From Mermis nigrescens (taxonomy: Eukaryota > Nematoda > Enoplea > Mermithida > Mermithidae), in NCBI GenBank assembly GCA_036768485.1, contig JAVLUZ010000512.1, positions 434,001 to 498,000 on the forward strand: a DNA stretch of 64,000 nucleotides, given 5' to 3'. This document shows, one piece after another, positions 12,167-25,724 of this stretch. Every line of letters starts with the position of its first letter. The stretch's first letter is position 1. The notes under the pieces were generated by a model. The model ran no database searches, was not told where the DNA came from, and saw only the letters and a program-made list of their open reading frames with translations. The translations under genes were made by a program, and so were the position numbers.

Positions 12167-12739
12167 CAGGGTGTCACAAAATGATAGCCCCCTCCAGAAA
12201 TTGATTTCAGGGTAAGATAGGAAAAAATCTGTAAGTACTATCTTGTAGAGCATTCAATTTTGCTTTGGGTAGTAGAAGTAATTTGCACATTGCAAAAAAG
12301 AGCTTTTTAAAATTAGCTATAAAAAAGATCTGTCTTAGTAAAGTTGTGACGAATCTATTAGAAAATCTCTTGCGCATTGAGTCAGAAATCGGTCGCTATT
12401 CTGCAGAAACAGCATCGAAAAATTGGTCTATGGTGTTAAATGAATTAGAAAATGATTCGTATTAGTCTGAAAATCTGTTAAGGTTGAGGGTTTTTTTAAG
12501 GCAGGTCGACTAATCTGAAGACGACTATATGGATTTTTGAATGGACGTAGTCGTGAAATTCGAAATACTGAGATATTTTTTCTTTCTGATCAATAAAAAA
12601 TGAACCGATGCACATTGCGCTTTAATAAAAGAAGCATCCGACGCAGAATTGAATACTCTACAACACGGTATTTTGTGTATTTTTTCCATGATTCTTGAAC
12701 GTCGATTTTTGGAAGGGGCTATCATTTCGTGACACCCTG
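12167..12739. mobile_element. TA-flanked MITE, TIR CAGGGTGTCAC
   Basis: The termini CAGGGTGTCACAAAATGATA and TATCATTTCGTGACACCCTG form a 26-base inverted repeat bordered by TA on both sides, which suggests a Tc1/mariner-type non-autonomous element. The only open frame inside (12265-12465) has no transposase motif. Confidence 0.78.
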
Positions 12740-13272
12740 TACATACCTACGTTATTACACAGTTTCTGGTCGACTTAAAGCACTTTTGAAAAAACATTTT
12801 CAATTTTCATCCATTTTTGGCCCCCATTTTGCCTTATTTTCCCGGAAAAATTTCCCATTTTTCCATTCTGGGGGAGGGGGGTCTTAACCTCCCTCCTTAA
12901 TTCCCCCTCTCCACTTGCACGTCTTGTCCAGGACCCCCACGCCCATGTGTGCTCTGCTCCCAACTAACTTCAGAGGTGAGTAAGGAAGCCGTTGCCATAC
13001 ATTTATGCTAATTTGCTGGATTCAACATTAGTATCTATTTTCAAATCAAAATACTGTAAAAATCCAATGAATTTTCACGCAAAACAACATTTCAAACACC
13101 ATGGATTGTGCAAATTTATTGATAAATAGATCAGGGGTAATAAGTATAGTTAATGGGAAACATGATCGAGGAACAACAAATCGGGTAAAAATAGCACGGA
13201 TTAATAACCTAAAATCGTGCAACTGAGCATGAAAATAAAAATTGGCAAAGCTGAGTTCTTCTGACGTTACTC

Positions 13273-13359
13273 CTAAGCGAACTTCCCCATGGACGCGGGT
13301 TGACTTTCTTGTCTTTTCAAACAGGTGAGCAACGACACCACGAGAATCACTTGTAAGAC
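13273..13359 (-). CDS. Candidate tetraspanin last exon: TM4 end and C-terminus
   Basis: Acceptor TGCTTCTTATTAG is followed by 28 codons, VLQVILVVSLLTCLKRQ then a polar tail, and TAG at 13275-13273. The sequence resembles the end of TM4 with a short basic cytoplasmic tail. It starts in phase 0, which fits only if the upstream exon uses its weaker donor. Confidence 0.45.
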   Translation of the reverse strand, partial: VLQVILVVSLLTCLKRQESQPASMGKFA

Positions 13360-14759
13360 CTAATAAGAAGCAGGAAGAACTATTGTCATTTTGTGAATCG
13401 GCAAACAAATCAATCGATATGGAACAATTTATGAATTTTTTCTAATTGCTCTATGGGTTTGGAAGGTACGTAGCTTCTAACTAGTCTAACACCAGCACAT
13501 CATGTCATTGTGAGTTATATGTAATATTGATGATAAAACGCCATAAAATTTTGATTTTGAAATTTCGTTTTTTTCCTGGAAAAAAATTACGATCATATTT
13601 TTCCAGGAATGTGCAAAGAAAGGAAAAATAAAAAAAATAAAAATATATTTTCAAAAAAAATTTGAATGTATGAAAATCGTTTATTTTTCTCTGGTTGAAA
13701 GAATTCAGAAGTCAAGTCCTTCGGCTTCACTGCTTTCCATAGCAGCTTCTCTAACCTTACTTAATTTCAAGCTGATAACTTTACAAAAATTTACAAGATG
13801 TGTTCCAATTGATAAAAATAGCAGTCTTAACTTTTATTGCTCTCGGCCACTTGAATGCAAAATCATTATCTTGCTATTTTCTAAAGTTGGCTAAAAATTT
13901 GAAGTAGCAGCGAAATAAGTAGGATGTCTGGGTTTTCATTAGCTTTTAAACCAGCCTTACCATTTTCTAAATTCGTTCAGAATATGTGAATAAATTAACT
14001 TTTCATCAAAAATATATCACTTCTGGCCTGTACAGCAGTCTACGAATAGCGAAAAATTAATGGCTAGCTTAGACTCGAATCGAGCTTCCTGGTTATCAGC
14101 CAAGTGACACTTAGTGCAGAAAATACACGATAAATTATCTAAGAATATTAAAGAACGTTTGAACTACCATGAGCTAAGTAGTGTGAGGGTCAATCGGAGC
14201 TGCAATTTCAGAAATTTTATATAGATTGATCTATTAAGTGCGTTCTAGCTAATACCTTCGTTATTTTTACGAAGAGGAACTTTTACTACTAACTTCTGGA
14301 CTGATAATTATAATAAATTATTTGTTTAGACTTTACATTAGAGATGTCCGCATCATGATATTTCCGATTTGCGCTGAGTACAGACCAATTACATGGTAGA
14401 AAGAGCGATCAGTTTCTGGAAAAACTTCATGTCACTCCTAGTTTTGAAGTGATTCGGTTTAAAACAGCTATCCTTCACTACGGCCAACTTACGTACCAAC
14501 ACTTACGGATTCTGATAAAATTAAGTGCCTAATTACTGACAAAAATTACGATTGTGGATTTTATATTTGGAATCAACGACTCATACGAAATCAAAAATTT
14601 ATAAGCGCTTCCGCTTAGGTCCTCGATGTTTAATTATACCGCTCAGCGGAACTTCTTCTCTAAGCAGAATGAATCCTCTGCTCTGTTTTCTAACTAGTCG
14701 ATGCATAATTTCAATGTTCTACATGAATAATCATTTATAATTAAACCATCATTTCCTAC

Positions 14760-14845
14760 CTGTATGCCACATATGATACACATGGCAATGATCTGAAGTT
14801 CTGCGAAAGCCCAGCAACGTAGTCGGAAATTTTGTACCAGCAACC
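14760..14845 (-). CDS. Tetraspanin exon: terminal GC of large loop
   Basis: Acceptor GTTTGTTTAATAG and donor GTAGGA. Read in phase 0 it gives GCWYKISDYVAGLSQNF, the last GC of the large loop, and ends in phase 2. A weaker internal donor (GTGGCA after 14771) would end it in phase 0 instead and fit the candidate last exon. The downstream splice is unresolved. Confidence 0.72.
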
Positions 14846-15226
14846 CTATTAAACAAACATAGCTAAATTGATAAAAACCGCGTACCAATATTATTGAAAA
14901 AACAAATCGTGTACCAATATTATTGAATGACAGCCTATTAAGATGTTTTGAATTTTTTGGTGCAAGAGATGCCCTCGAGCTTGGAACCTTTTATTTGCGC
15001 AATGACAGCAGGACGCCTAAGAGTGAATTTTTTATAAAAACCACCCTGCTTCACAGTGCCGCCACAAAAAATTGTTTTGAACGTAAAACTTGTTTGGGAT
15101 CTTATGTCGAATCCCCCAACGATTTCCATATGAGTTACAGTAACCTAACTTTACACAATCCATTGTTTATAGTCAAAACTTTTGCATAATATATTAAGTA
15201 GATATGACACGAGTAATGGATCAGTA

Positions 15227-15613
15227 CGAAATGGGACGTTTTAGCGCCGCCGTTTTGACGCCACACTCTTTGTAATATTATTAATTATTTGCATTTCATT
15301 TATGATTGAAGTATAATACAGATTCTGAAAGCCCATTCAATTCTCTACGTGATGGTATAACTTACTTTCAGAATTTCTTCGAATTTTGTGAGATAATTAA
15401 ATGCATCTAAAAATACACTGGATTTTCTACAGTTTTTCAGTCGTACACAGATGATACTCATCGAATCGAAGAAGAACAATATGATATTTTGCAGCTTGTT
15501 GAACCTGCTTTCTGAATATATAATTAATTTTAAAATTGCTCCAAAATTGATTTAATTAGAATAATTTATAGGTTGCTGGCGCCAGAACGGCGGCGCCAAA
15601 ACGTCGTAGACCC
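15227..15613. mobile_element. MULE-like MITE with 10-bp target duplication
   Basis: A 387-base element with near-terminal inverted repeats GACGTTTTAGCGCCGCCGTT and its complement at 15580-15605. It is flanked by identical 10-bp repeats TGGATCAGTA (15217-15226 and 15614-15623). The duplication length points to a Mutator-type element. No coding sequence was seen. It lies between the tetraspanin GC exon and CCG exon. Confidence 0.75.
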
Positions 15614-15623
15614 TGGATCAGTA

Positions 15624-18600
15624 ATATTTGGTTACTGTAGCTCATATGGAAATCGCTGTGGGATTCTACATAAGATATGTTGTTTGCGCAGGCCAACTTG
15701 ATACGCGCAATGCAAAACATCAATGCAGATCAGTCATTTCACAGCAAGAGTTTGAAATGGTTTGTATCAAACGTATGAAGGAGCTTGTTTTTAGGCTGAG
15801 CTTGAAACCATTATTCGGCCGGTTTTGTGAACAATTTAATATACAATTCAACATTTCACTTTACAAAATTTTCGGGGCCCTGCTCCGGATCCTGCTGGGG
15901 GCGTTCGAGCGCATTACCCCAGATCCCTCAATTGTAAAAGCGAGGGTGTTTCTTGCATTCTCTTTGCGTCCAATACAATCAAATGGTCGCTTTTGTATGT
16001 TTAACTTGACCCGTGGGAGGGGACTTCCCCATCCTTGAAATAAACAAAATTTCTTACAAAAGTCCCTTAGAGGAAAAAATGAAAAACTCTTGAAATGCGT
16101 CTAAAACTTCGCCAAAACAGGTTTCTAGGATAGATACTTTTAAGCTACTAAATGCAAAATTTTCCGATTGTTAATGTACAGTTTTTGCCCACTAAATCGC
16201 TCAAAAACGCCCATATAAGAGATAAACATAGAGAACATGCCAAATATTTCCAGCGTAAAGTGCTAAATTATTCATTTTTCATCTTGTTTTTCTTCTCAAA
16301 ACACAAAGATTGATTACAAGCATCAATATTAACAAGCTAGTCATGGATTGGATGATCAGAAACCAGTTGTGTAGATAGCTTGAACGATACATTTCCTGCA
16401 TATGATTATGAAATAAGTAGAAAATTTTTAATTTTTTCAAAATTCTTCCTCAATATTTTATAGAGCTTGTCGAGAAATGCTCAAAAATGCCTTTATTTTC
16501 GTCTATCTCCAAATGATTCGCGAGATATCTGACTTCAAATTTTTGGACCGCCGCCCAAAATTTTTTCCTAGATCCGCTAGTGATGCTGATAAGCAGTGGG
16601 ATGTGCACTTCTCTTCGTTTACTTCGTTTCGCAGTGTTCTTCTGAATGGCTTCTACAAAAAGCTATCTATCGTATAACTAATTTTGAATTTTTCAAATTA
16701 TAGAGAAGTCGTAAAACTATCCTTAAATACACAGGGATGTGATGTGCCAGGCACATTCGTAAATTCCTAATTCAAACCCAGTATATTCTTAGATGCGCAG
16801 TAGCATTAGAAGTTAAAATTTATCTAATACTTATTATTAACAGAAGAATTTGTGCAAAACTACAGGGAAGTAGTCCGTTGGAGAAAGAAAAAGAAAATTA
16901 AAAATGGATTTTTCCAAAATATTGTTTGGCGTTTTTGAACAGTAATTTCCGAAAAAAGCGTAATGCAGACACTAGATTTAGATGGCTACCAGCATTAATG
17001 ACAAAATCGCCTATGATTTGCAGGCACGTAGCAAGTCTTTTGAATACGGGGAATTAAAATTTTGGAATTAGATATCTCAACAACTGCTTGTAGATAGGCA
17101 AAAACAAAGTGTTTTTGAACGTTTCTGAGTGAGTTCTACACACTGGAAATGAAAAAATAAAATTTTCTAAATTTAAATAGATTTGAATTTTATTCAAAGA
17201 ATATGTGCATAAAATGGCAACAAAAATGATTTATACACATATCCAAGCCTCCTGAAAAAATTGTTCACGCAACTTTTTTTCATTAAATTCCGGTATTAAG
17301 TCAAATTAAATATTATATTCTTTTACATTTTAAATAAAAACGATACTTAAAATAATTCTTCACGAAGCACCAGAAAATTTTGTTTTGCCTTATTTACAAA
17401 GTCTAACTTAAACATGGGCTCTTTTTAAGACGAAAGGTATACAAGAACAATAAATCTCGCCCAAAAAGTTTGTACTTATTAATTTCAAAATTGTATTAAA
17501 ATTTATTCTGGCGGTCTTTCAAAAGCGCATCAAGAATTTTCATTGTTTCTCATGAGGGTAACCGCCCCCTAGCTGAGGCTCAAAGTATCCTGGCCGCCGG
17601 GTCTTCAATTTAGTATAGAAAATTTCATTGTGAATGGAGATTTTACGTACGATGTAGGTACGCATTTTGAAGAGAAGTAATTCAAGAACAAGTGCAGCCT
17701 ATAGCCTTTATGTGCCTTCTCATTATGTTTCCCCAATGTTGTGCCAAATGATCGAAAAAGACTTTTAAAAGGCAAGAACGTCAAAATTTTCCAGCGCTTC
17801 ACGCCAATTTAGTTAATCACACCTTTTCTTTGAAGTAAGACACTGAACTTTAAAAGCGTAAAGCTGTCGAATTATTCTGGCGCATAGCGCCTAAATAGCG
17901 ATTTAATGTTTTTTGTCTGTTTGAAAACATAAACTTGAGTTTAACAACACAGTATAGCCTAGTCAATTTTAAAATCATCTTGTACCAGTCTGGCAATTTT
18001 TCGTTTTTCGTGCTTTTAGAAATTATCAAAATTGGATTCAAATGGTACAAATAAGGGAAGTTTTTCCGGTTCGGCTTTAAACATTTTTTTCTAAATACTG
18101 TCGTCGAAAAATTTCTCAAATTTGGCTAGAAAACGGCGTATTGGCGTTTGCGCCTTCTTGATAATGTTTTGTATTTTATATCACCAGAGGCACAAAATTT
18201 GACCAAAGTGCATTGCTAACGGTCGAAAAATGCAGTTTCAAAATACAGAACGCGTGACATAGCTATTGTATGAACACTGACATTTACTTTATACAAAATG
18301 GACTTTGAGCTTTTGGTACTATATTTGTACATGTACAATAATGCTGTGATGAATTAGTGTTTTCTTAGTTTAATACGCGATCGTTTGGTTTCAAATCGCT
18401 TCAAATAAACTCATAAATTCGCTGACATGATGTTTAACATTTGAGTAAAAAGCTTGCGTCATACTATCACATTATGCAAGCTTAATTGGTAAAGTAAAAC
18501 GAATTTGTCGGTATGCTAATATATGAAATGCACATTATTATATATTACATAGTTTAAAACATGAGACCAGCCCCGGCCCCTGCCTTGTTACTTTAGATTC

Positions 18601-19411
18601 GGCCCCGGCCCCGGCCTGGTCAGATTATCAGGCCCGGTCGATCATTGGAACTAGTTCCCCCATCCCTCTAGAGCTACGTGCCTGCTAGCGGTAATATTGT
18701 TTTATGCAGTAATGACTCTCGCACAGGGTCGGGATATCAAATATATAGTCACTCTGAGGTACATACTTATTTCCACCCACATAAGGACAGAATCAGGGGC
18801 GGATCTATAGGGAGCAACCATTGGCCAAAAATATTTTGCGAGATAAAGGTCGGATATGTCAATGATTTTTGACCACTTCGAACGTCGTAATTTCTGAAAT
18901 TTTTCTGGAGCATCGCGCGGATTATCCCTATTTATTACATGTATTCACTTTCTTGGCAGCCTGGTAGCCATATTTTTGTAGTTTTCTTTCCTTGTTTAGC
19001 ACTAATTCTAAAATTTTTTTTGCGTTTCGCGTTGAAAGCTCTAATTGGCTTTGCTCTAAATGCACAAAAAACAGGAAATAACGAAGTGATTCGAGTCTCT
19101 AAAAGTCATTCAGTCAAAATTTCATTAATTTTCCGGCCTTTTGCATCGGGTTTCAGCTAAAGTTGAAAAATTTTAATCACTTGTTGAGTAAATTTGCTTA
19201 AAATTTTGAAATTTTTCGAAAAATTTTTGCACTAGAAATTATTTCAACTAAAATGAGACAACATAAAACGGCGAAAAATGCTACTTTGCATGAGAATAGC
19301 CGGTTTTCGGACCTATTTTGAAGTTTTCGAAACCCTTGGTGTACCATATCACCTTGAGAAAATCCCTGATCTGCCACTGAACAATATAGCAAGAAAGTTA
19401 GCTCAAAGTAC
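15624..19411. other. Tetraspanin intron, repeats
   Basis: No exon was recognised. The open frame at 15628-16038 has no family resemblance and ends in GC-rich repeat-like DNA. A decayed member of the 8275-9458 hAT family covers about 18791-19385, partial CAGGCACGTAG ends lie near 17021 and 18670, and a 'ggccccggcccc' subterminal-repeat element lies at 18565-18665. Confidence 0.55.
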
Positions 19412-19678
19412 CGTTTTTCGCAGTGCGCTCGAGCTGATAGTGCAGTTACCAGCAGGGCTACAACAAGTTTTCGGCAGCTCGAATTTTCCGACCTCACTAC
19501 TTGCTATCAATTTCAAAGCGGCGTCATATGCGTGCTGCGCTTGGCCTGGGAACATCGATGTCCAGTTAGCCGTAGCTTTACTCACATTGAAGTTAAAACC
19601 AGAAGGCAATGAAAAATTGGCCGGCATGTTTTTGACTATAACCCAGTCTGTATAGTTTCTTGAACCACAGCATTCGAA
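19412..19678 (-). CDS. Tetraspanin exon: CCG motif and PKTCC
   Basis: An 89-codon phase-0 exon with acceptor TTTGTTCCAG and donor GTACTT (weak). It encodes FECCGSRNYTDW, a variable N-glycosylatable stretch (NFSL, NWTS) and PKTCCSPAGNC. An alternative donor after the second Gly codon would give phase 1, which does not suit the next exon. Confidence 0.88.
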
Positions 19679-22600
19679 CTGGAACAAACATTAACAGTTG
19701 TAGAGTTTAAAATGTATTAATTTGTCAACAATATATATAATCATTATGCGCCATTAGCAAGGCGGCCCGAAATACGAATAATATATTAAACGGTTCTAGT
19801 CAGTTATACCCCCCATCCGGATTTTCACCAGGAAATTTTCCCAAAAAATAAGGCAAAATGAAGACCGAAAATGGATGAAACTTGAAAATGTTTTTCAAAA
19901 GTACTTTACATTGACCAGAAACGTGTAATAACGTAGTTTTAATGCTATTTTAGCAATTATACCACTTTTTGAGGTCATTTTGGTACAAAACAGCTCAATT
20001 CTAAACCACTCCCAGACCAGCGACCCCCTCAGATCGGTCATGCTGTGCATCTAATGGTCGCGACCATACGTGGGCAGCAAGAAAATTCTGGGATGGTCAA
20101 GATAAGTAAAATTTTAAAGAATTTTACTGAAAATGGAATTCTGGGGGTCTACAGTAAGCTGGGGTAGGGGTTTCAACTTCTGGGGGAAGAGGGACACAAA
20201 CACAACCCAAACGCCCATGTGTGGTCGCGACTAGATCGTCCACTGATCAGTGAAGTAATCAGACGTTGCAGTAATAAGGACATTCGTTTTCGAGCGATTT
20301 CATACACTATGCTAAAGAATAGACCTCAAATTAATCCCCGCTTATTGAATTTTTTAAAACGGTTGTAAGTTTTCATGTCTTTTAACAGGATTTCAGCATA
20401 ATCGATGTAGAAAATCACATTAACCTGTTGGAATACAAGCTTTACTAAACCGAACAGATTCAGTTCAAGAATGAAAAAATCATAATATGTGCATCTCTCA
20501 CTTGGTTCATTCAATCTGTTGCTGAAAAATTTTTGGAAGCGCGATAATTTAAAATTTAGACAGAGATATTGAATGTGTCTTGCATTAATTTAATTAAAGT
20601 GTCAGCAAACTGTGACACCGCAAATTTGTAAGTAAGGTATTAGAAATAATTTTATTAGATTTATATTGTTTCGGGGTTTTTAATTTTGCATGATCCTTAT
20701 TTGTATTTGTGCAAACAAAAATTCAGCCTGTTCACACAATATACTTCATTCAAAACATAACGCCTCTCCATTACCAAAATTTTTATTTGAACTAGCATAA
20801 AGGAGATAAAAGTTTTGTTTGCTAAAAGGTTGTGTAAATGTTAGGAGGCCTGCATCTACAAGAGCGACACAGACCGGCCTAGCATTACCTTCGAGATTTA
20901 CCTAGGTACGTAGGTACTTAAGTCTACGCTTAGTGCTGGCCCCGATCGCGCGGCTCTAATGGCTTTCGATCTTTGGACCCTTAGAGACCTTACGGCTTCG
21001 ATCCCCTCAGCCCTAATATTGCTGGCCGCTTTTCGTCGGGTGATCTCAGCAGCTACGCCCTAAGACCTAAGGCTACCTACCTAGTCTCGGAATTTGCCGC
21101 AGAGGTCAGTTGACCTATCTCAAGCTCAAGTTGTTTATTTAACTTATTTTCAATCAGTGCCTGATTCGAAATGTTTTTGGTTCCTAATTTGTGTAGCACA
21201 CTGAACAATGAAAACAACAACAACGAGCTCTATGCTGATCAATCTGAGAGATAAATTATGATTTTCGAATAAAATAGACTATCATACGAAATTTACCTAT
21301 CAGTCCACTAGATGGGTGGAAATCCTCGACGTAGGGATGGTGGCCGACCTAACCCTCGGTATAGCCAAAACCACTGGGTAGGTTTTTCTCTATTTTGATT
21401 CAACGATGAATTCACGGCCTGAAGCCGGACAACAAGCAAGAAGAAAACGAAAACATACGGACTATATCCACGTACAACTGGCTAACGAAAAGCAAAAACG
21501 CCAGACTAAACTACAACGTTACATTCACTGGCCTCAAGGGCCATTACAGTAAATTAAAGAACGATCAATTTAACATAATACTGAATCACTTTTATCTCAG
21601 ATCGAAAGTTCTTGATTCACGTAAGCGGTATGCATTAAACAATTACTATTATCATACACTTAGCTCTATGCTACCGGACAAGTATCTAAATGTTTTTTAT
21701 TATTGAAAATTTGGGGAAATAATGGGAAGACCGAAGGCATAGCCCACAGTGCACTATCATAGATAGCTACTAGTATTGGCTATGTTATGGCTATTGCGAA
21801 CTGCTAAGGCAGGTTCGCCTACACGTGTAACTCTCGCAGTTACAGTTATTTCATTTGCAAGGTACAAACTAAAAAAAGCCTGGTAGGTATCTCATAAAGT
21901 GAAGATAACGAAACTTTTCAGTGCTGATTCAGTGGTCTAACGAGATCGTTTTTCGGTGTGTCTATCGGGATGTTGGCCATTAGGTTAAAAGATCATCGTA
22001 TCGGTTCAGCGACTTGCAGTGCAAGGACGCAGGAAGACATTTTTAAAAATTTTATTGTAAATTAAGGCATATACCCATATACTCGTACTATATCTGTTAC
22101 AGTAAAAGGGCGGTTACTGTTTGACCCGTATATCCTAGTGTAATTGAGCCTTATATGGATAGAGAAAACAGATCTTCATCCCGCCTGAAGCTTATCTTCC
22201 GTGATGATAGGCCCTAATCGCCATTTACTCATCACTAATTTAGGTTCGATTTTTATCTTAAATTGCATCTAAGAATCTATATTAATCCATTAATCTTTTG
22301 CGGCTAGCTAGAGTCCAAGCAAGCGGAGTAAATTTGTAAAATTTGTATTTTCCCGGGTACCTATATCAAAAAAGCTTACTAAATTACTCCTTAAGAAGGC
22401 TGCGGTCGATTTAAAATGCTTGACGATTGCAGGAAATATGTACATAAGTTGATTGCACATGAAAGACAAATTGGCAGAAATACTGCTCAATTAGGCCTAA
22501 AGAAGCCAGATCATTTCAGAAATTCGATTGATTACAATTGACCATGATCACCGTAACATATACCTGTACCTGATATGCCTTCCGCTCTGCACCACGTGAT

Positions 22601-22745
22601 TTAAAGTCGCGTCCAAAAAATTTAGGGAGTCAAGAAATGGACAAGCAGAATTATGATTAATTCTGAAATTCCACTGCTTTTCGATTTAAACCAAATGCTA
22701 ACACATAAAGCTTAATTCAGAAAGCAATCGTTTTCTATTACTTAC
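19679..22745. other. Tetraspanin intron, repeats
   Basis: A G-rich CATACGTGGGCAGC MITE occupies about 20065-20223. A richer-GC stretch with the palindrome TACCTAGGTACGTAGGTA lies at 20850-21110 and has no recognised open frame. The rest is AT-rich with no signal seen. Confidence 0.5.
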
Positions 22746-22841
22746 TGTGTCCTGAACTTTGTCCCATATTAGGGTCGCACTTTCATCGCGATTGTACTCT
22801 TGCATAGTTTTCACGAGGTTCTTTACGGCTACGCTTTCGGC
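22746..22841 (-). CDS. Tetraspanin exon: large loop, helix A/B
   Basis: A 96-base exon in phase 0 with acceptor TTTTCCCTAG and donor GTAAGT. It encodes 32 residues ending TLIWDKVQDT, the conserved W-D-xx-Q segment just before the CCG motif. Confidence 0.88.
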
Positions 22842-24318
22842 CTAGGGAAAATTGATCAAATTACTTCAGTTATTAATGGTTGCTGAGCATAAGTTTATGC
22901 ATCATCAAAGCAACACTGATGAAGTGCAAAATGGAGATTGATGACTTACTTGAAATTTAAATACATCGAAAGATTTCAGTAAGAGGAAATCTGTAAGATA
23001 GAGAGAAAAAGGACGATAATCAGTCTATTTTTAGGTCGAGATTTGATTTATTCCAATAAAAAACAAAAGAGCCGAACAACAGAAGCTGCGGCGATAGCGA
23101 CTAATATTATTTTCCAACTGAAGATAAGCTGAGCTAAAAAATGTTAGCTTACATGTTTTAAATAAGGATAATGATTCAATTATCTACAATAAACTGACTT
23201 CAAATTTGCTCATTATTGTATAAGGCTCCATGTTAAAGCTACTAATATGTACATGCTCTTATTTTTCCAAGGATAAACACGCGATATGAATGCCACTTCG
23301 GATGAAATTAAACTAATGATTTTTTAAAAAAATCTACTAAAACCTGCGACCTGAATCGATTGTCAGTTTCATTTATGAACTTTTCTACGACTTTCTGCTT
23401 AACATTTAATATAAGTGACGAGCTTGATCGTCATGCATTAGATTAGTGCATCTGTAGTCGGTTACATACAAGTTTGAGCAAAGCCTTCAACTGTCAGCAA
23501 CAATAAATTGACAGACAGCGATTAATGCATTAATCTCATATTTTATTACGGTAAATTATCGACTTCTTGTCAATCAAATTTCTTAAAATTGAATATCCGT
23601 CTACATTCTTAATCTTAGATTGTTTTCCCGGCTTTAGAGAGTGCGAGAAATAGCAGGAGTCTGTTTCGCGAATGCTTGCACTTAAATGAAAAACGATTTC
23701 AGCACTAGAATGGAGAGCTATAAAAGCAACTCTAAGCAGCCTACTGTAGTACAATTTTTCATAATAGAACTTTATTTGCTTATCAACTGCTACGCACATC
23801 GTGATTTTTAATTCATCTCAACCCACTTTTTTGACCGATTGACATAGATGACAAAATTGCGATTCTTGCACAAGGTTTCGTTAAGCAGACTATACATATA
23901 TCCTTAATCTGTTTCCGTCACTGAATCAGTTTAGGCTTCGGCTTAGTAATAGCGATTCAACTTGATGCAGTAAGTAAAGGAAGCCGCAACATTAATACGC
24001 GGATTAGGCTCGCAGCAAAAAATAAATCATAATTTTTAATGTACAAGGACTTTCGCTTTTTTATGCAGTGGCATTATGTGTTTTTTGTATTTAATGTTGG
24101 ACCTATACTATCAGACAAAAACGTGAAGGGTATAGGGTAGTGAAAGCCGAAAGAGGGAAAAAATTTAAAAAACTCAAACCAATCGACAATACAAAATAAA
24201 TTTAAGGCATCCACTCTGCAAAAGTCAGGTTAGCTTAGCCTTCATATTATTTAAAAGCTTAAATTTTAGCTCAATATATTCCTAACAGCCACGCAATGCA
24301 TCTACCCTTACAACTCAC

Positions 24319-24393
24319 CTTACTTAATATCTGGCCGTGGAAAGCGAATATCAGGGCTTGTCCAATAGCCAGACAAATGAGGATTATGGCGAA
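24319..24393 (-). CDS. Tetraspanin exon: TM3
   Basis: A 75-base exon, in phase 0 at both ends, with acceptor CCTTTTTACAG and donor GTGAGT. It encodes FAIILICLAIGQALIFAFHG and QILSK, matching TM3 and the start of the large loop. Confidence 0.88.
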
Positions 24394-25724
24394 CTGTAAA
24401 AAGGTGTAAATCGGTTCAGAGTACTACTTCATTTAATTCATATTCATACGGTTTATACATACTTTATCAGGTACGGAACCAGTCAGCCAAGAGAGCTTTT
24501 TGAGCTAAAATGACCTAAAAATAAGTATAAATGCTAAAATGGTGTATAAACTACATTAATTTCGGGTGAATTTTATGATATGGTTGCGTAAAAAATTGAT
24601 TTTCATGTCGTTTTGGTTGTAAATTCGCTACCTACATTTTTGCCCCGAAATTTTCTCCTTTATCCTTCAGGGGTCTATATGCTAAACCATACTCTCATGT
24701 GCATGTTTGTTTTCGACCACGCAAGTTTCCCTACTATTTAAAATTCAGAACCGTCCACTGTCGACTTTTGCAGGATTTTCATGTACAGCCTTCCCAATTG
24801 TGTTTTAGTGACATACATAAGTTTCTCGTTAGCTTTGCGAGGGAAAGTTATTAGAAGTGGACTTCGAAGTTATAACACTCCCTTTCTTTAAAAATTAGAT
24901 CACATGAAGAATAGGGTAATCCTGGTAAAATTTCTCGCAGCTAAATTTGGGTACTTATATCATTGATCGGGAAGACAGTGCGGCCGGGACCTTGCACAAT
25001 CTGGAGGGCTAGACCGTATTTTTTGACAGATAGTTCAAGTTTTAATGATCGATAACAAAAGCACAAAATCTAATCGAAATTCTATTGCACCTTATCTCAT
25101 GTTTCTGATTATTAACCGATTATTCCATTTCATTTCATCGAAAAACATTTGGAGAACAAAAAGCACGCTTCAAAAAACAAAAACATTTTTTTAGGTTTAC
25201 ACACTTTTCGTTGGTGCGGAAACGCTCAAAAAGTCTCAAATTTAATCTCTTGCCATTGGAAATCGTACTTAATTTCATGAAATGAACAGCAGTAATATAG
25301 AATACCTAATCATCTTCAATTAAGTCGGCAGCATGGCAGCTTTGCCACAGAGATTCTACGTAAAGTAGATGCAAAAATGTATATTAATTAGCAATCAATA
25401 TATTTACAGTAGGAGCATTACCTCCGTTTTCGATCTTTTTCATCGCCTTCTATTCTACGGCATCCAAAATCGAGAAACATGAAGGTACAGTTTTAGAACG
25501 ACAGAAAGAACAATTAAGACAAGAGGAAAAGTCAAGGACAATAGGAAAACGATGGCAAAAGAAGTTTTTTTTTTAAAGTGAAACATTTTCTGAACAGGAA
25601 AACCCAAGCCTTTGAATTAGAGCCCTTGAGCTTCATGCGTGTCTCTCTCAAGGTCTTTCTCATCTTCAGCTATTGAGCTTCAATGATAATACCTAAGTTT
25701 CATTATCACGAACGAGCTACTTAC

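Larger units (their letters stand above)
9842..13272. other. Intergenic DNA between ZP and tetraspanin genes
   Basis: No supported exon was seen. It contains the separately listed MITEs at 10236, 10596 and 12167, G-rich MITE relics near 10140-10215, 12000-12160 and 12790-12960, and AT-rich unique-looking DNA. The missing signal-peptide exon of the ZP gene may lie here. Confidence 0.6.

Noticed and set aside
14694..14888. TM4-like reading AFAELQIIAMCIICGIQ on the minus strand
   Set aside because: This frame is off by one from the phase-0 reading that gives the expected GCWYKISDYVAGL after the CCG exon; the hydrophobic look is incidental.
15628..16038. 136-codon plus-strand open frame
   Set aside because: No family resemblance, no splice or promoter signals, and a GC-rich repeat-like right half.
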